A DNA stretch of 64,000 nucleotides from Clostridiales bacterium (GCA_012839295.1 DUNO01000066.1:1-64000), one strand, 5' to 3'; positions 53,385 through 62,076 are shown, counted from the stretch's first letter. Numbers and translations: made by a program. Notes: generated by a model not told the origin, from the letters alone.

Positions 53385-54143
53385 CTACTTAACGCCACTA
53401 ATATCCTTAATCACCTCACCGGCAAGAATCAGCCCGGCTACAGATGGGACAAAGGAATTGCTTCCCGGAATCTGGCGTCTTGCGGTGCATTTCCTTTCGG
53501 CTCCAGGAGGGCAGATACAGCCGGTCTTGCAGCTGGCAGCCATATCCTCCAAGGGCTTTTTCGGAAGCTCCCTGGAATATACCACCTTTAATTTCTGGAT
53601 CCCCCTAACCTTCAGTTCTCTTCGCATCACCTTAGCCAAGGGGCAGACGGAGGTCTTGTAAATATCCGTCACTTCAAATTTAGTCGGGTCTAATTTATTG
53701 CCCGCGCCCATGCAGCTGATGATCGGCACATTCTTTTCCTTTGCCCTTAATACCATTTCAATTTTACCGGACACCGTGTCGATGGCATCCACGATATAAT
53801 CATACCTGGAGAAATCAAACTGATCCGAGGTCTCCGGGGTATAGAAGCACTGGTAAGTGGTTACCTCTGCCTTTGGATTGATTTCCAGTATCCTCTCCTT
53901 CATCACGTCCACCTTATATTTTCCCACTGTTTTTCTTGTGGCGATCAGCTGACGGTTTATATTGGTAAGGCATACCTTGTCATCATCAATGATATCCAGC
54001 CTGCCAATCCCCGCCCTCGCAAGGGCTTCCACCGTATATCCGCCCACACCGCCGATTCCGAATACCGCTACCCTGGCATTCTGTAATTTCTCCATCCCTT
54101 CTTTCCCGAACATCATCTCGGTTCTTGAAAACTGGTTTAACAT
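53385..54143 (-). CDS. tcdA: tRNA threonylcarbamoyladenosine dehydratase TcdA
   Basis: An E1-like ATP-dependent enzyme that cyclises t6A37 of tRNAs to ct6A, 252 aa. It shows the adenylating fold: VAVFGIGGVGGYTVEALARAGIGRLDIIDDD at residues 28-58, NINRQLIATRKTVGKYKV near 64, DYIVDAIDTVSGKIEMV near 113 and SCMGAGNKLDPTKFEV near 145. Four Cys near the C-terminus, in AASCKTGCICPPGAERKC, may hold a metal. It overlaps the TtcA-like gene by 7 nt. The Escherichia coli enzyme works with a cysteine desulfurase (CsdA/CsdE); here a desulfurase gene lies about 1 kb upstream. Confidence 0.93.
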   Translation of the reverse strand: MLNQFSRTEMMFGKEGMEKLQNARVAVFGIGGVGGYTVEALARAGIGRLDIIDDDKVCLTNINRQLIATRKTVGKYKVDVMKERILEINPKAEVTTYQCFYTPETSDQFDFSRYDYIVDAIDTVSGKIEMVLRAKEKNVPIISCMGAGNKLDPTKFEVTDIYKTSVCPLAKVMRRELKVRGIQKLKVVYSRELPKKPLEDMAASCKTGCICPPGAERKCTARRQIPGSNSFVPSVAGLILAGEVIKDISGVK

Positions 54144-54985
54144 AGGTCAGCTCCCTTACTATCATAATCATCTAAAAAATTATACTGCATCGTTTTATCA
54201 TGGTATCCAATAATCGTAGTCAGGTTCACATCGTGGACGCTGCGGAAAATATTCATATCGATGCTGGGATTCGTCTGCCTGAACTTCTTAATCAGTACCT
54301 TCATCTCCTGGCGCTTGGAGCCGCCGCCCCCATTGTCACAGAGTGTACAGTTCTCTGTCAGGCGGCAGGCGCATTGGATAAACTGCAGCTCGTGATGGTT
54401 CTTCCAGGCAATGATATCCGCCTCCTTCACCAGGTACATAGGCCGTATCAGCTGCATTCCCGGATGGTTGGTGCTGTGGAGCTTTGGCATCATTGTCTGT
54501 ATCTGCCCGCCGTAAAGCATCCCCAGGAGGATTGTCTCAATCACATCATCAAAATGATGCCCCAGGGCAATCTTATTGCAGCCCAGGGCCTGGGCCCTCT
54601 TATAGAGGTATCCCCTTCTCATCCTTGCGCATAAATAACAGGGTGATGCTTCCACACCTGCCACAATATCATAAATCTTTGTCTCAAAGATCGTAATCGG
54701 GATGTTTAGCAGCTTTGCATTATTAATAATCGTCTGCCGGTTAATCTCATTATAGCCCGGATCCATGACCAAAAACACCAGCTCAAACTGCATCTTACCA
54801 TGCCTTTGCACCTCCTGCATCAGCTTCGCCAGCAGCATGGAATCCTTGCCGCCTGAGATACAGACAGCAATCTTATCCCCTTCCGAGATCAATTTATAAT
54901 CATTAACCCCATTAATAAATTTCTTCCATAGGGGCTTACGGTATTTTGTTATAATGCTTCTTTCTATTTCTTCGTAACGTTCCAT
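54137..54985 (-). CDS. TtcA-like tRNA thiolation enzyme (PP-loop ATPase)
   Basis: A PP-loop enzyme of the TtcA/TtuA group, about 282 aa, that adenylates a tRNA base and places sulfur on it. The PP-loop is AVCISGGKDSMLLAKLM near residue 35; CysXXCys pairs follow in ASPCYLCARMRRGYLY near 110 and in CACRLTENCTLCDNGG near 205, enough ligands for an iron-sulfur cluster; ALGHHFDDVIETILLGMLYGG near 135 is typical. The start at 54985 follows the family's length; a site before it is weak. It is coupled to tcdA, and a cysteine desulfurase gene is 190 nt upstream. Confidence 0.88.
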   Translation of the reverse strand: MERYEEIERSIITKYRKPLWKKFINGVNDYKLISEGDKIAVCISGGKDSMLLAKLMQEVQRHGKMQFELVFLVMDPGYNEINRQTIINNAKLLNIPITIFETKIYDIVAGVEASPCYLCARMRRGYLYKRAQALGCNKIALGHHFDDVIETILLGMLYGGQIQTMMPKLHSTNHPGMQLIRPMYLVKEADIIAWKNHHELQFIQCACRLTENCTLCDNGGGGSKRQEMKVLIKKFRQTNPSIDMNIFRSVHDVNLTTIIGYHDKTMQYNFLDDYDSKGADLC

Positions 54986-55177
54986 CTCATTATACCACTT
55001 TCTTTTCTTTGTCGATTGCAAACTGCCCATTTTATAAATCAATGGGTCGCCTGCTTCCAATATCTTAATTATTCAAATTATAATCCAAATATTATAGAAC
55101 TTAGCCCTATACTGCCGGATAGGGCTGTGTATCCATGGATCCATTTCAACATATGGATCCGGCTTACGTCAGATGAA

Positions 55178-56299
55178 TTAACCGGCCAGCCTCTTATAAC
55201 ACCGGCCAAAGGCTTCTAAAAAGCAATCCAGCTCCTCCTGTGAGGTCAGATGGCTCAGGCTGATCCGCCAGGAACACAGGGCATTTTTCTTATCCCTGGA
55301 AACAGCATAGACCGGCCTGGAAGGGGAATTCGGCACGGAGCAGGCAGACTTTACCGATACGCAGATTTCTTCTTCCTCCAGGGCTTCCTGGAATAACCCG
55401 CCCTTGACCCCCTGGACACTGATATTTAAAATATGGGGAACGGAATACTCCGTACTATTCATTCTAACCTTCTTGTACTGCAAAAGCTTCTCTTTCAAAT
55501 ATTCATTACTCTTCTTTACCTTTGCAAGCCTTTCCTCCATATCCCCATAGGAAAGCTCCAGGGCTTTTAAGACCGCTGCCGCCAGACCAATCACCGGCGT
55601 GCCACTGCGGTAAATCGTCGTACTTGTCCCGCCATGGATCAGTGGCTGCAAGACCACCTGCTCTTTTTTAACCAGGATCCCGCTGCCGTTCATTCCGTAA
55701 AATTTATGGGGCGTAAAGGTAATGCAGTCTGCTACCTCAAAGGGCACCGGTATTTTCCCTACCGCCTGTGTGGCATCCGTATGGAAATAGCAGTTCGGAT
55801 AATCCTTCAAGATACTGCTGATCTCCTCCACCGGCTGCCTGACCCCCAGTTCACTGTCAACCATGCAGACAGATACCAGCACCGTATCCTGGCGCAGCAA
55901 TTCCTTAAAGTGCTCCAGGTCAATGGTTCCGTCCTTTGTGACGTCAACCAAATCTATTTCATAGCCCTGGGACTGCAGATAGGTCAAGGCTCCGCTGACA
56001 GAAGGGTGCTCCAGGCAGGTTGATATGATATGCCTGCCGTTCTGCCTATAGGCCTGCACAATCCCTTTGATGGCAAGGTTATTTGCCTCGCTTGCACCGG
56101 AGGTATAGATAATTTCTGAAGCCTTCACCTTTAACAGTGAAGCTATGTTCTCTGTAAATTCATCTATTTTTAACTTTGCCTGCCTTCCAAGCAGATGCAA
56201 AGAATTCGGATTCGCCATATAACGCTTTGTTATATCCGCAAAGCAGTCAAGCACTTCGCAGTCCACCGGCGTATTTGCCGCATAATCTAAGTATAACAT
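55178..56299 (-). CDS. Cysteine desulfurase (NifS/IscS family)
   Basis: A PLP enzyme of 373 aa that removes sulfur from cysteine as a persulfide. Features: LDYAANTPVD at the start, YTSGASEANNLAIKG near residue 70, CLEHPSVSG near 98, HTDATQAVGKIPV near 178, the PLP Lys in TFTPHKFYGMNGSGILV near 200, and the persulfide Cys in SVKSACSVPNSPSRP near 324. The start at 56299 has GAGGTGG upstream; the longer frame to 56416 is rejected. With no IscU/SufU gene nearby, and TtcA and TcdA genes downstream, it probably supplies sulfur for tRNA modification. Confidence 0.93.
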   Translation of the reverse strand: MLYLDYAANTPVDCEVLDCFADITKRYMANPNSLHLLGRQAKLKIDEFTENIASLLKVKASEIIYTSGASEANNLAIKGIVQAYRQNGRHIISTCLEHPSVSGALTYLQSQGYEIDLVDVTKDGTIDLEHFKELLRQDTVLVSVCMVDSELGVRQPVEEISSILKDYPNCYFHTDATQAVGKIPVPFEVADCITFTPHKFYGMNGSGILVKKEQVVLQPLIHGGTSTTIYRSGTPVIGLAAAVLKALELSYGDMEERLAKVKKSNEYLKEKLLQYKKVRMNSTEYSVPHILNISVQGVKGGLFQEALEEEEICVSVKSACSVPNSPSRPVYAVSRDKKNALCSWRISLSHLTSQEELDCFLEAFGRCYKRLAG

Positions 56300-56474
56300 G
56301 TAACCACCTCTTATCTTGAAGAGTGCTTTTAAGGGCTCTCTTTTAGCAACAGTACTATAATAAGTTTTATTCCCTGGTATGTCAATGTATTTTATCTGGA
56401 CTGGACATAAAAACACCCCATCTCTTTCCTATCTATTTATAGGCATTTGACGAGGCATTTTTTTAATATTTCAA

Positions 56475-56636
56475 TTATTTTACTTCTTCAAAACTATCCT
56501 TACCTACACCACAAACCGGGCAAACCCAATCCTCCGGAACATCTTCCCACTTTGTTCCCGGTGCAATGCCGCCATCTGGATCGCCTAAAGCTTCATCATA
56601 AATATAACCGCAAGCAGTACATTCGAACTTCTTCAT
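56475..56636 (-). CDS. Rubredoxin
   Basis: A 53-aa one-iron electron carrier. The iron is held by CTACGY (Cys 5 and 8) and CPVCGV (Cys 38 and 41); [20 protein letters not shown] is the classic middle loop. The start at 56636 has GGAGG upstream; the open frame to 56690 is rejected. In anaerobes rubredoxin often serves oxygen or peroxide reduction. It is divergent from the ferredoxin-ferritin pair. Confidence 0.97.
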   Translation of the reverse strand: MKKFECTACGYIYDEALGDPDGGIAPGTKWEDVPEDWVCPVCGVGKDSFEEVK

Positions 56637-56771
56637 ATAACAACCTCCATATCGTAAATTAAGTATTGTTCCAAGTGTAGTTAATTTCACACCTGAATTA
56701 AGTATTTGTCGTTACAATAATATGTATAACATAAAATGAAAGAAATCTCAACAAGAAAAACAAATATATCC

Positions 56772-56800
56772 ATTACAATTTCCAGATTATATGATATAAT
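56772..56800 (+). promoter_or_regulatory. Promoter of the ferredoxin-ferritin pair
   Basis: ATTACA (56772-56777), a 17-nt spacer and TATAAT (56795-56800), followed by a leader of about 105 nt that contains two hairpins. Confidence 0.55.
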
Positions 56801-56807
56801 ATTTCTA

Positions 56808-56864
56808 TGGCAGGCCTGTCCGCCTGCCAAAATGAACACGCATGGACAAGCTCCGCGTGTTTTA
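56808..56864 (+). promoter_or_regulatory. Two-hairpin leader of the ferredoxin-ferritin pair
   Basis: Hairpin 1: TGGCAGGC with GCCTGCCA around CTGTCC (56808-56829). Hairpin 2: AACACGC with GCGTGTT (56835-56861) followed by TTAT. TGTCC of loop 1 is complementary to GGACA (56844-56848) of loop 2. It could be an attenuator. Confidence 0.4.
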
Positions 56865-56910
56865 TCTGTATAGCAAAATATTTTTATATTTTGAATGGAG
56901 GTATTTCATT

Positions 56911-57102
56911 ATGAGAGCAACAATTGATCGTGATGGCTGTATCGGATGCGGGCTTTGCTCAGACACCTGCCCCGCAGTATTTCGCATGGATGACGAAGGA
57001 TTGGCCGAGGTATATACTGATCCGGTTCCCTCGGGCGAGGAGGATGCTGCCCAGGAAGCCGCTGATGGATGTCCCGTTGCCGTAATCACTGTTGAAGAGT
57101 AG
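56911..57102 (+). CDS. Ferredoxin, single [4Fe-4S] cluster
   Basis: A 63-aa ferredoxin. The cluster ligands are C-x2-C-x2-C in CIGCGLCSDTCP near residues 11-20 (with a fourth Cys in the CP of TCP) and the distal Cys in DGCPVAVI near 55; with four ligands only, one 4Fe-4S cluster is expected, as in Thermotoga- and Desulfovibrio-type ferredoxins. A 3Fe form is unlikely because the second Cys is present. The start at 56911 follows TGGAGG; the frame open to 56842 is rejected. The ferritin gene starts 32 nt downstream. Confidence 0.94.
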   Translation: MRATIDRDGCIGCGLCSDTCPAVFRMDDEGLAEVYTDPVPSGEEDAAQEAADGCPVAVITVEE

Positions 57103-57133
57103 TTTATGACCTAAAAAGAAAGGATGATGCACC

Positions 57134-57649
57134 ATGTTGAACCCAGAAGTAACCAAGCTTTTAAATGAACAAATTACAAAGGAATTATACTCCGCATATT
57201 TGTACCTGGATATGGCAAACTATTATTCAGACCAAAGCCTTAATGGCTTTGAGAATTGGTTCTTTATCCAGATGCAGGAGGAACGTGACCATGCCTTACT
57301 GTTCCGTCAATACCTCCTTAATAATGGTGAAGTAGTAAAGCTCGCTGCTGTTGACGCTCCTGATAAGGTATATGAGAGCTTCCGCGATCCCCTTACCATG
57401 GCCTATGAGCATGAACAGCTGGTAACTGCTTCTATTAATAATATCTATGAGGCTGCTTATAAGGTAAAGGATTTCCGTACCATGCAGTTCCTTGACTGGT
57501 TTATCAAGGAACAGGGCGAGGAAGAGAAAAACGCTGATGATAACGTGAAGAAATACGATTTGTTCGCAGGAGATCCAAAGGGCTTATATATGCTGGATAA
57601 TGAGATGAAGTCCAGAGTATATGCCGCACCATCTTTGGTTCTTGAATAA
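57134..57649 (+). CDS. ftnA: Ferritin
   Basis: A non-heme iron-storage protein of 171 aa. The ferroxidase ligands are visible: Glu in TKELYSAYLYLDMANYY (near 17), Glu and His in QMQEERDHALLFRQYL (near 50), and the later Glu in TAYEHEQLV-like AYEHEQLVTAS (near 95) and IKEQGEEEKNADD (near 127). It forms 24-mer cages in the family. It stores iron and removes peroxide-reactive Fe2+; the ferredoxin gene upstream in the same operon may help release iron by reduction. A terminator follows at 57661-57708. Confidence 0.96.
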   Translation: MLNPEVTKLLNEQITKELYSAYLYLDMANYYSDQSLNGFENWFFIQMQEERDHALLFRQYLLNNGEVVKLAAVDAPDKVYESFRDPLTMAYEHEQLVTASINNIYEAAYKVKDFRTMQFLDWFIKEQGEEEKNADDNVKKYDLFAGDPKGLYMLDNEMKSRVYAAPSLVLE

Positions 57650-57660
57650 AATGTAATGAG

Positions 57661-57708
57661 AGAGGCTGCTTAAAGTCCGGGATTAGGAATCTGGACAGGG
57701 CAGCCTCT
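57661..57708 (+). terminator. Terminator after ferritin
   Basis: AGAGGCTGC (57661-57669) pairs with GCAGCCTCT (57700-57708), with an inner GTCC/GGAC stem, followed by TTCATTTTG. Confidence 0.8.
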
Positions 57709-57906
57709 TTCATTTTGACGGGGATAAAAAGGACATGCAGCACAATGTCGTATTGTTTTCGAAAGTACTTCTTTATAATACCATGATGTAATGTTATAAT
57801 AAGTAATATAAAAGCCTTGGGTTTTAAAAGGATGGGTATGGATAAATCCATCTTTTTTATATACGCTGTAGTATAATGAGAATGCTTGACGAAAGGAGGG
57901 GATTCA

Positions 57907-58884
57907 GTGCCTGCTGGATATAAACCACCATTTACGATGACAGAAGATATCACCAATTTAGTGATCGAGATAGGTGAACTGACCGGCATAATAACCTTAA
58001 AAGAAAATATGCCGGCAAATCCAATTCTACGAAGGGAAAACCGTATACGCTCAATTCACTCTTCCTTATCCATTGAGCAGAATACCTTAACAGTGGAGCA
58101 GGTCAGTAATGTCATTAACGGAAAAAGAGTTTTGGGACCTCCACAAGATATACGCGAAGTACAAAACGCCTACGAAGCATATGAACTGTTGACACGGCTT
58201 AATCCATATTCCATTAAGGACTTATTAAAAGCACATAAAATCATGATGGGCGATCTGGTGAAAGAAGCTGGGCTTTTTAGAAGCAAGGGCGTTGGCGTAT
58301 ATGCAGGAGATGACCTGATACATGCGGGAACACCTCCCCAATATGTTCCGGAACTAATATCTGAATTATTTGCATGGTTAAAGGAATCCTCACTGCATCC
58401 ATTAATAAGGTCATGTATCTTTCACTATGAATTTGAGTTTATCCATCCGTTTTCAGATGGTAATGGCAGGATTGGAAGACTATGGCACACGTTGATTTTG
58501 TCAAAATGGAAAGTTTTCTTCCTATGGCTCCCCATTGAAACATTGATGAAAGAACGCCAGGAACATTACTATATAGCGTTGAATGCAGCTAATACAAGTG
58601 GCGAATCTACTGTCTTTGTGCATTTTATGCTTTGTGTTATCCGCGATACATTGAAGGAGTTAGTGACCCCCCCTACAGAAAGTTCCCAGAAAGATGACTA
58701 TGAAACAAATGAGGAAAAAGTGGTTCTCTTATTATCACAGAACGGAAAATTGTCAGCAAAAAGTCTGGCTAATGAAATAGGTATATCGGAGCGGCAGGTT
58801 GAGCGGATCGTAAAGAATTTAAAGGCCTCAGGAAGGATACAACGAATTGGTGCCAACCGGAGTGGCTATTGGAAAGTTATATAG
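57907..58884 (+). CDS. Fic family protein with C-terminal winged helix
   Basis: A Fic-domain enzyme (325 aa), a class that usually transfers AMP to protein side chains. The catalytic loop HPFSDGNGRIGRLW near residue 186 is complete. The N-terminal inhibitory helix RSIHSSLSIEQNTLT near 50 matches the class II motif (S/T)xxxE(G/N) except that Gln follows the Glu. The C-terminal 60 residues are a winged helix (KLSAKSLANEIGISERQVERIVKNLKASG). The start is a GTG at 57907 with AAAGGAGGGG 5 nt upstream; the frame open to 57886 would lie on that site. A TATAAT lies near 57872. It stands alone, with a terminator downstream. Confidence 0.93.
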   Translation: MPAGYKPPFTMTEDITNLVIEIGELTGIITLKENMPANPILRRENRIRSIHSSLSIEQNTLTVEQVSNVINGKRVLGPPQDIREVQNAYEAYELLTRLNPYSIKDLLKAHKIMMGDLVKEAGLFRSKGVGVYAGDDLIHAGTPPQYVPELISELFAWLKESSLHPLIRSCIFHYEFEFIHPFSDGNGRIGRLWHTLILSKWKVFFLWLPIETLMKERQEHYYIALNAANTSGESTVFVHFMLCVIRDTLKELVTPPTESSQKDDYETNEEKVVLLLSQNGKLSAKSLANEIGISERQVERIVKNLKASGRIQRIGANRSGYWKVI

Positions 58885-58894
58885 AGTGGAAATT

Positions 58895-58960
58895 TCGGGA
58901 TATTTGCCGGGATAACGTCGGGATGATGTCGGAATAATGTCGGGATAATGTCGGGATAAA
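58895..58960. repeat. Six tandem 11-bp repeats
   Basis: Units of GTCGGGATAAT type from 58895 (TTCGGGATATT) to 58960; the last four are almost identical. They lie just after the Fic gene stop codon, before its terminator. Confidence 0.9.
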
Positions 58961-58989
58961 AATTGATATTTACTCTGCATAGAACAGAA

Positions 58990-59035
58990 CTGTTGCAAAC
59001 CAATGCCTTAGTTAAATGACATTGCTTTACAACAG
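58990..59035 (+). terminator. Terminator after the Fic gene
   Basis: CTGTTGCAAACCAATG pairs with CATTGCTTTACAACAG at 14 of 16 positions, followed by CTCTTTTTA. Confidence 0.8.
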
Positions 59036-59134
59036 CTCTTTTTATCCCTGATCCATGAAAGCTTATAACGCGCTGGCTCTTCATTGACCGGAGTCATTCT
59101 TATATAAATTTAATTCCAAGTAATACATAAAAGC

Positions 59135-60451
59135 CTATTTTGTCTCAAGGATGTATTGATTCAATATGCTTTCCAACATTTCCTGTCTGCCGGACTTGTT
59201 CGGAGTAGTTCCATTCTTTAACGCGTAAGCTTCCAACTCCTTGAAGCCTACCTTTCCATCCACGATATCCTTACCAATGCCCGTCGTATAGCTTGCGTAA
59301 CGCTCAGCCTTAAAGTCTTCAAATACACGGTCCTCAAGCAGCTTTGCAGCTACCTTTAAGCCCTTGGCAAAGGCATCCATGCCTGCGATATAGGCATAGA
59401 ATAAATCATCATCCTGGAAAGATGCACGGCGGACCTTGGAATCAAAGTTCAAACCACCCTTTGTTAAGCCGCCATCAAGAAGAATTTCATACATAGCCAG
59501 GGTCGTATCGTATACATTCGTAGGGAATTGATCAGTATCCCAGCCAAGCAGCGGATCACCGGTATTCGCATCCACACTGCCGAGCATTCCGTTGATCCTG
59601 CTCATATTTAATTCATGCTGGAAGGTATGCTGAGCCAGGGTTGCATGGTTTGCTTCAATATTAAGCTTAAAGTGATCCTGTAAATTATACTTTCTAAGGA
59701 AGGAGATAACAGTTGCCGCATCAAAATCATACTGATGCTTTGTAGGCTCCTTCGGCTTAGGCTCAATTAACAGCTGGCCTGTAAAGCCGATTTCCTTCGC
59801 ATAATCAACTGCCATCTGCAGCAATCTGGCAAGGTTATCCAGCTCCAGCCCGGTGTCTGTATTCAGCAGGGTCTCATAGCCCTCACGGCCGCCCCAGAAT
59901 ACATAGTTAACGCCGCCCAAGTCCTTGGTAATCTCCATTGCTTTCTTAATCTGGGCTGCGGAATAAGCAAATACCGTAGCATTGCAGGAGGTAGAAGCTC
60001 CGTGTACGAACCTGTCATCACCAAATGCATTGGTAGTGCCCCATAAGCATTTGATTCCGGTACGTGCCATCTCCTCTTTGATTACAGCAACAATTTCATC
60101 CAATCTCTTATTGGTTTCTTCTAAAGTAGCTGCTCTTGGAGCTATGTCCTGGTCATGGAAGCAGAAGAAGGGAATCTGCATTTTCTCCATAAATTCGAAG
60201 GCTGCATGTACTCTATCCTTCGCTTTTTTCATAGCATCCTCCGTATTATCCCAGTCACGGTGCATGGTTGCTGTGCCAAATGGATCATTACCCATGTAGG
60301 TCAGGGTATGCCAATAGGACATGGCGAAACGGCACTGCTCCTTCATTGTCTTTCCCATAACGACTTCCTCTGGATTGTAATACTTGAAAGAAAGCGGATT
60401 CTTGCTCTGGGGTCCTTCATATTGGATTTTACCAATGTTAAAATATGACAT
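59135..60451 (-). CDS. xylA: Xylose isomerase
   Basis: Interconverts D-xylose and D-xylulose (also glucose and fructose), 438 aa, the longer class II form. Active-site blocks are [11 protein letters not shown] near residue 98 (catalytic His, Asp), [19 protein letters not shown] near 135, [17 protein letters not shown] near 183, [18 protein letters not shown] near 228 (metal Glu, Lys), [19 protein letters not shown] near 263 and [20 protein letters not shown] near 291. It closely resembles clostridial enzymes. No xylulokinase gene follows within the window. The leader carries hairpins and operator-like palindromes. Confidence 0.97.
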   Translation of the reverse strand: MSYFNIGKIQYEGPQSKNPLSFKYYNPEEVVMGKTMKEQCRFAMSYWHTLTYMGNDPFGTATMHRDWDNTEDAMKKAKDRVHAAFEFMEKMQIPFFCFHDQDIAPRAATLEETNKRLDEIVAVIKEEMARTGIKCLWGTTNAFGDDRFVHGASTSCNATVFAYSAAQIKKAMEITKDLGGVNYVFWGGREGYETLLNTDTGLELDNLARLLQMAVDYAKEIGFTGQLLIEPKPKEPTKHQYDFDAATVISFLRKYNLQDHFKLNIEANHATLAQHTFQHELNMSRINGMLGSVDANTGDPLLGWDTDQFPTNVYDTTLAMYEILLDGGLTKGGLNFDSKVRRASFQDDDLFYAYIAGMDAFAKGLKVAAKLLEDRVFEDFKAERYASYTTGIGKDIVDGKVGFKELEAYALKNGTTPNKSGRQEMLESILNQYILETK

Positions 60452-60515
60452 GTGTGACTCCTCCTTAATATTTTTTTAGGGGCTGACCCTTGGTGAAAAG
60501 CCTTGGTTAGTTATA

Positions 60516-60645
60516 TTACAGGAAGTAAAATCAGTTTCCTGTAATCGTTGCATCCATCGGGCGCGCTTTGTACGGCGCAAGTACAGCGCCTTTTATTCAG
60601 AAGTTAAAAAGCGACCTCTGGTAACTTATACCATAGACAGAGGCC
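60516..60645 (-). promoter_or_regulatory. Structured leader of xylA
   Basis: On the minus strand in order: a GGCCTCTG/CAGAGGTC hairpin (60613-60645) followed by GCTTTTT, a GC-rich hairpin (60560-60590) and TTACAGGAA/TTCCTGTAA (60516-60544). The first has the form of a terminator inside the leader. Confidence 0.45.
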
Positions 60646-60683
60646 AAAACGGGGGGTATATAACCTCTTTCTACAATATAATT

Positions 60684-60768
60684 TAGTTACTAAACTACAT
60701 CTATTATTATAAAACAGGATCAAAAATAATGCAATACGAATTTGTATATTTAATAAACTAATTTGTTT
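60684..60768 (-). promoter_or_regulatory. Operator-like palindromes upstream of xylA
   Basis: TAGTTACTAAACTA (60684-60697), ATACGAATTTGTAT (60734-60747) and AAACTAATTTGTTT (60755-60768). The TAGTT/AACTA arms recall Firmicute XylR sites. No XylR gene is in the window and the promoter elements are not clear. Confidence 0.35.
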
Positions 60769-60814
60769 CCAAATAAAAAAAGGAACAAAAAGAGATAAAA
60801 ATCACCTTAAGAAA

Positions 60815-60833
60815 GGGAGGCCGGAAGCCTCTC
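60815..60833 (-). terminator. Terminator after the subtilase gene
   Basis: GGGAGGC (60815-60821) pairs with GCCTCTC (60827-60833); on the minus strand TTTCTT follows. Confidence 0.6.
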
Positions 60834-60903
60834 TTCCATCAAGCAATTTCATCTATTTTGTTCCTTATTCCTTAATTATAACTATAGCTGTTACAGGCCT
60901 GGA

Positions 60904-62076
60904 TCAAATTCCGTCCTCCAGGAGCCTCCTGACATTTAGCAGCCCCCAGCCCTGGCGCTCCCAGTGCTGCCCCAGATCGACTGCGCTGCTGCGAAGCCTA
61001 AGCTTCACTTCCCGGTTTGTCATATCCGGATTTTTTGACAATAGTAATGCGATTGCACCGGAAACTACCGGTGTTGCCATTGAAGTACCGCTTTTTACCG
61101 TGTACATCATAGGGGAATTGGCATAGGTCAGCCGTACCTCCCCACTTCCTGACTTTGCTGTATGACGGCTGATATTGCAGGATATGATGTTGGAGCCAGG
61201 GGCAACAATATCAGGCTTTTTGATGCAAAAGGGTGTGGGTCCCCTTCCTGAGTAGTCCTTTGAGCGGCCGCCCCCAAATACTTCAACTGCCATACTGTCA
61301 TCAGAGGAGCCGACGGTAATCACCTTCCTGCTAATCCCCGGAGTAGATATGGACATTGGTCCCGGGCCGTTATTCCCGGCAGCCACCACCACCACAATTC
61401 CACTGTCCCACACCGCATTCACCCCCTGGACCAGCAGTGAATTTTCATCCAACACCTCCTTCGCCGAGGTGCCTACGGATATATTCACAATCCTGATATT
61501 ATAGCGTTTGCGGTTATCCATGACCCACTGCAGCCCTGCCAGCACATCTGATATATTCCCGTCACCGCGGTGGTCCAGCACCTTTACCCCTATGAGGTTG
61601 CACCGGGGTGCCACCCCGGTATATTTTCCCCTGGAGGAATACCCGTTTCCGCCGATGATCCCGGCCACATGGGTTCCATGTCCATTGTCATCATAGGGTT
61701 CTGTTTTTTGGTTTACAAAATCAGCAAAGGCAACCACCCGATTGCTATCCTCGGTAAAATCCTTATGCAGCGCAATTCCTGTATCTACGATGGCCACGCC
61801 AATACCCTGGCCGTATATTCCCCGCCCATGGGCCCATTTAGCTTCAATAAGCTCATTTACATGATTCATCTGAGCCGTAATATGTGTATCTTGCTCCAAA
61901 TCAAGTACACCTTCCATAGTCCGGATTGTCTCAAGCTGCCCTTCCTCTACCTCAAGCACATAGGCATCGATCATCGGAAGCCTGTATTTAATGTATCCTA
62001 CGCCTTCAAAAGCCTTCTGTCGCTTCTCATATTCACTAAAACTAACAATAACCTGGACTTTATGTTTCTTGACCAC
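60904..62076 (-). CDS. Subtilisin-like serine protease (S8), no signal peptide
   Basis: A subtilase of 390 aa. The catalytic triad is complete: Asp in GVAIVDTGIALH near residue 97, His in DDNGHGTHVAGIIGGNG near 132 and Ser in VKSGTSMATPVVSG near 332, with the oxyanion Asn in VVVAAGNNGPGP near 228. About 80 residues precede the domain and resemble an inhibitor-like propeptide (KHKVQVIVSFSEYEKRQ), but there is no signal peptide, so it may act inside the cell or sporangium like intracellular subtilisins. A GGAG lies before the ATG at about 12 nt. An R3 repeat copy lies 63 nt upstream, and TATAAT between them. Confidence 0.92.
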   Translation of the reverse strand: MVKKHKVQVIVSFSEYEKRQKAFEGVGYIKYRLPMIDAYVLEVEEGQLETIRTMEGVLDLEQDTHITAQMNHVNELIEAKWAHGRGIYGQGIGVAIVDTGIALHKDFTEDSNRVVAFADFVNQKTEPYDDNGHGTHVAGIIGGNGYSSRGKYTGVAPRCNLIGVKVLDHRGDGNISDVLAGLQWVMDNRKRYNIRIVNISVGTSAKEVLDENSLLVQGVNAVWDSGIVVVVAAGNNGPGPMSISTPGISRKVITVGSSDDSMAVEVFGGGRSKDYSGRGPTPFCIKKPDIVAPGSNIISCNISRHTAKSGSGEVRLTYANSPMMYTVKSGTSMATPVVSGAIALLLSKNPDMTNREVKLRLRSSAVDLGQHWERQGWGLLNVRRLLEDGI

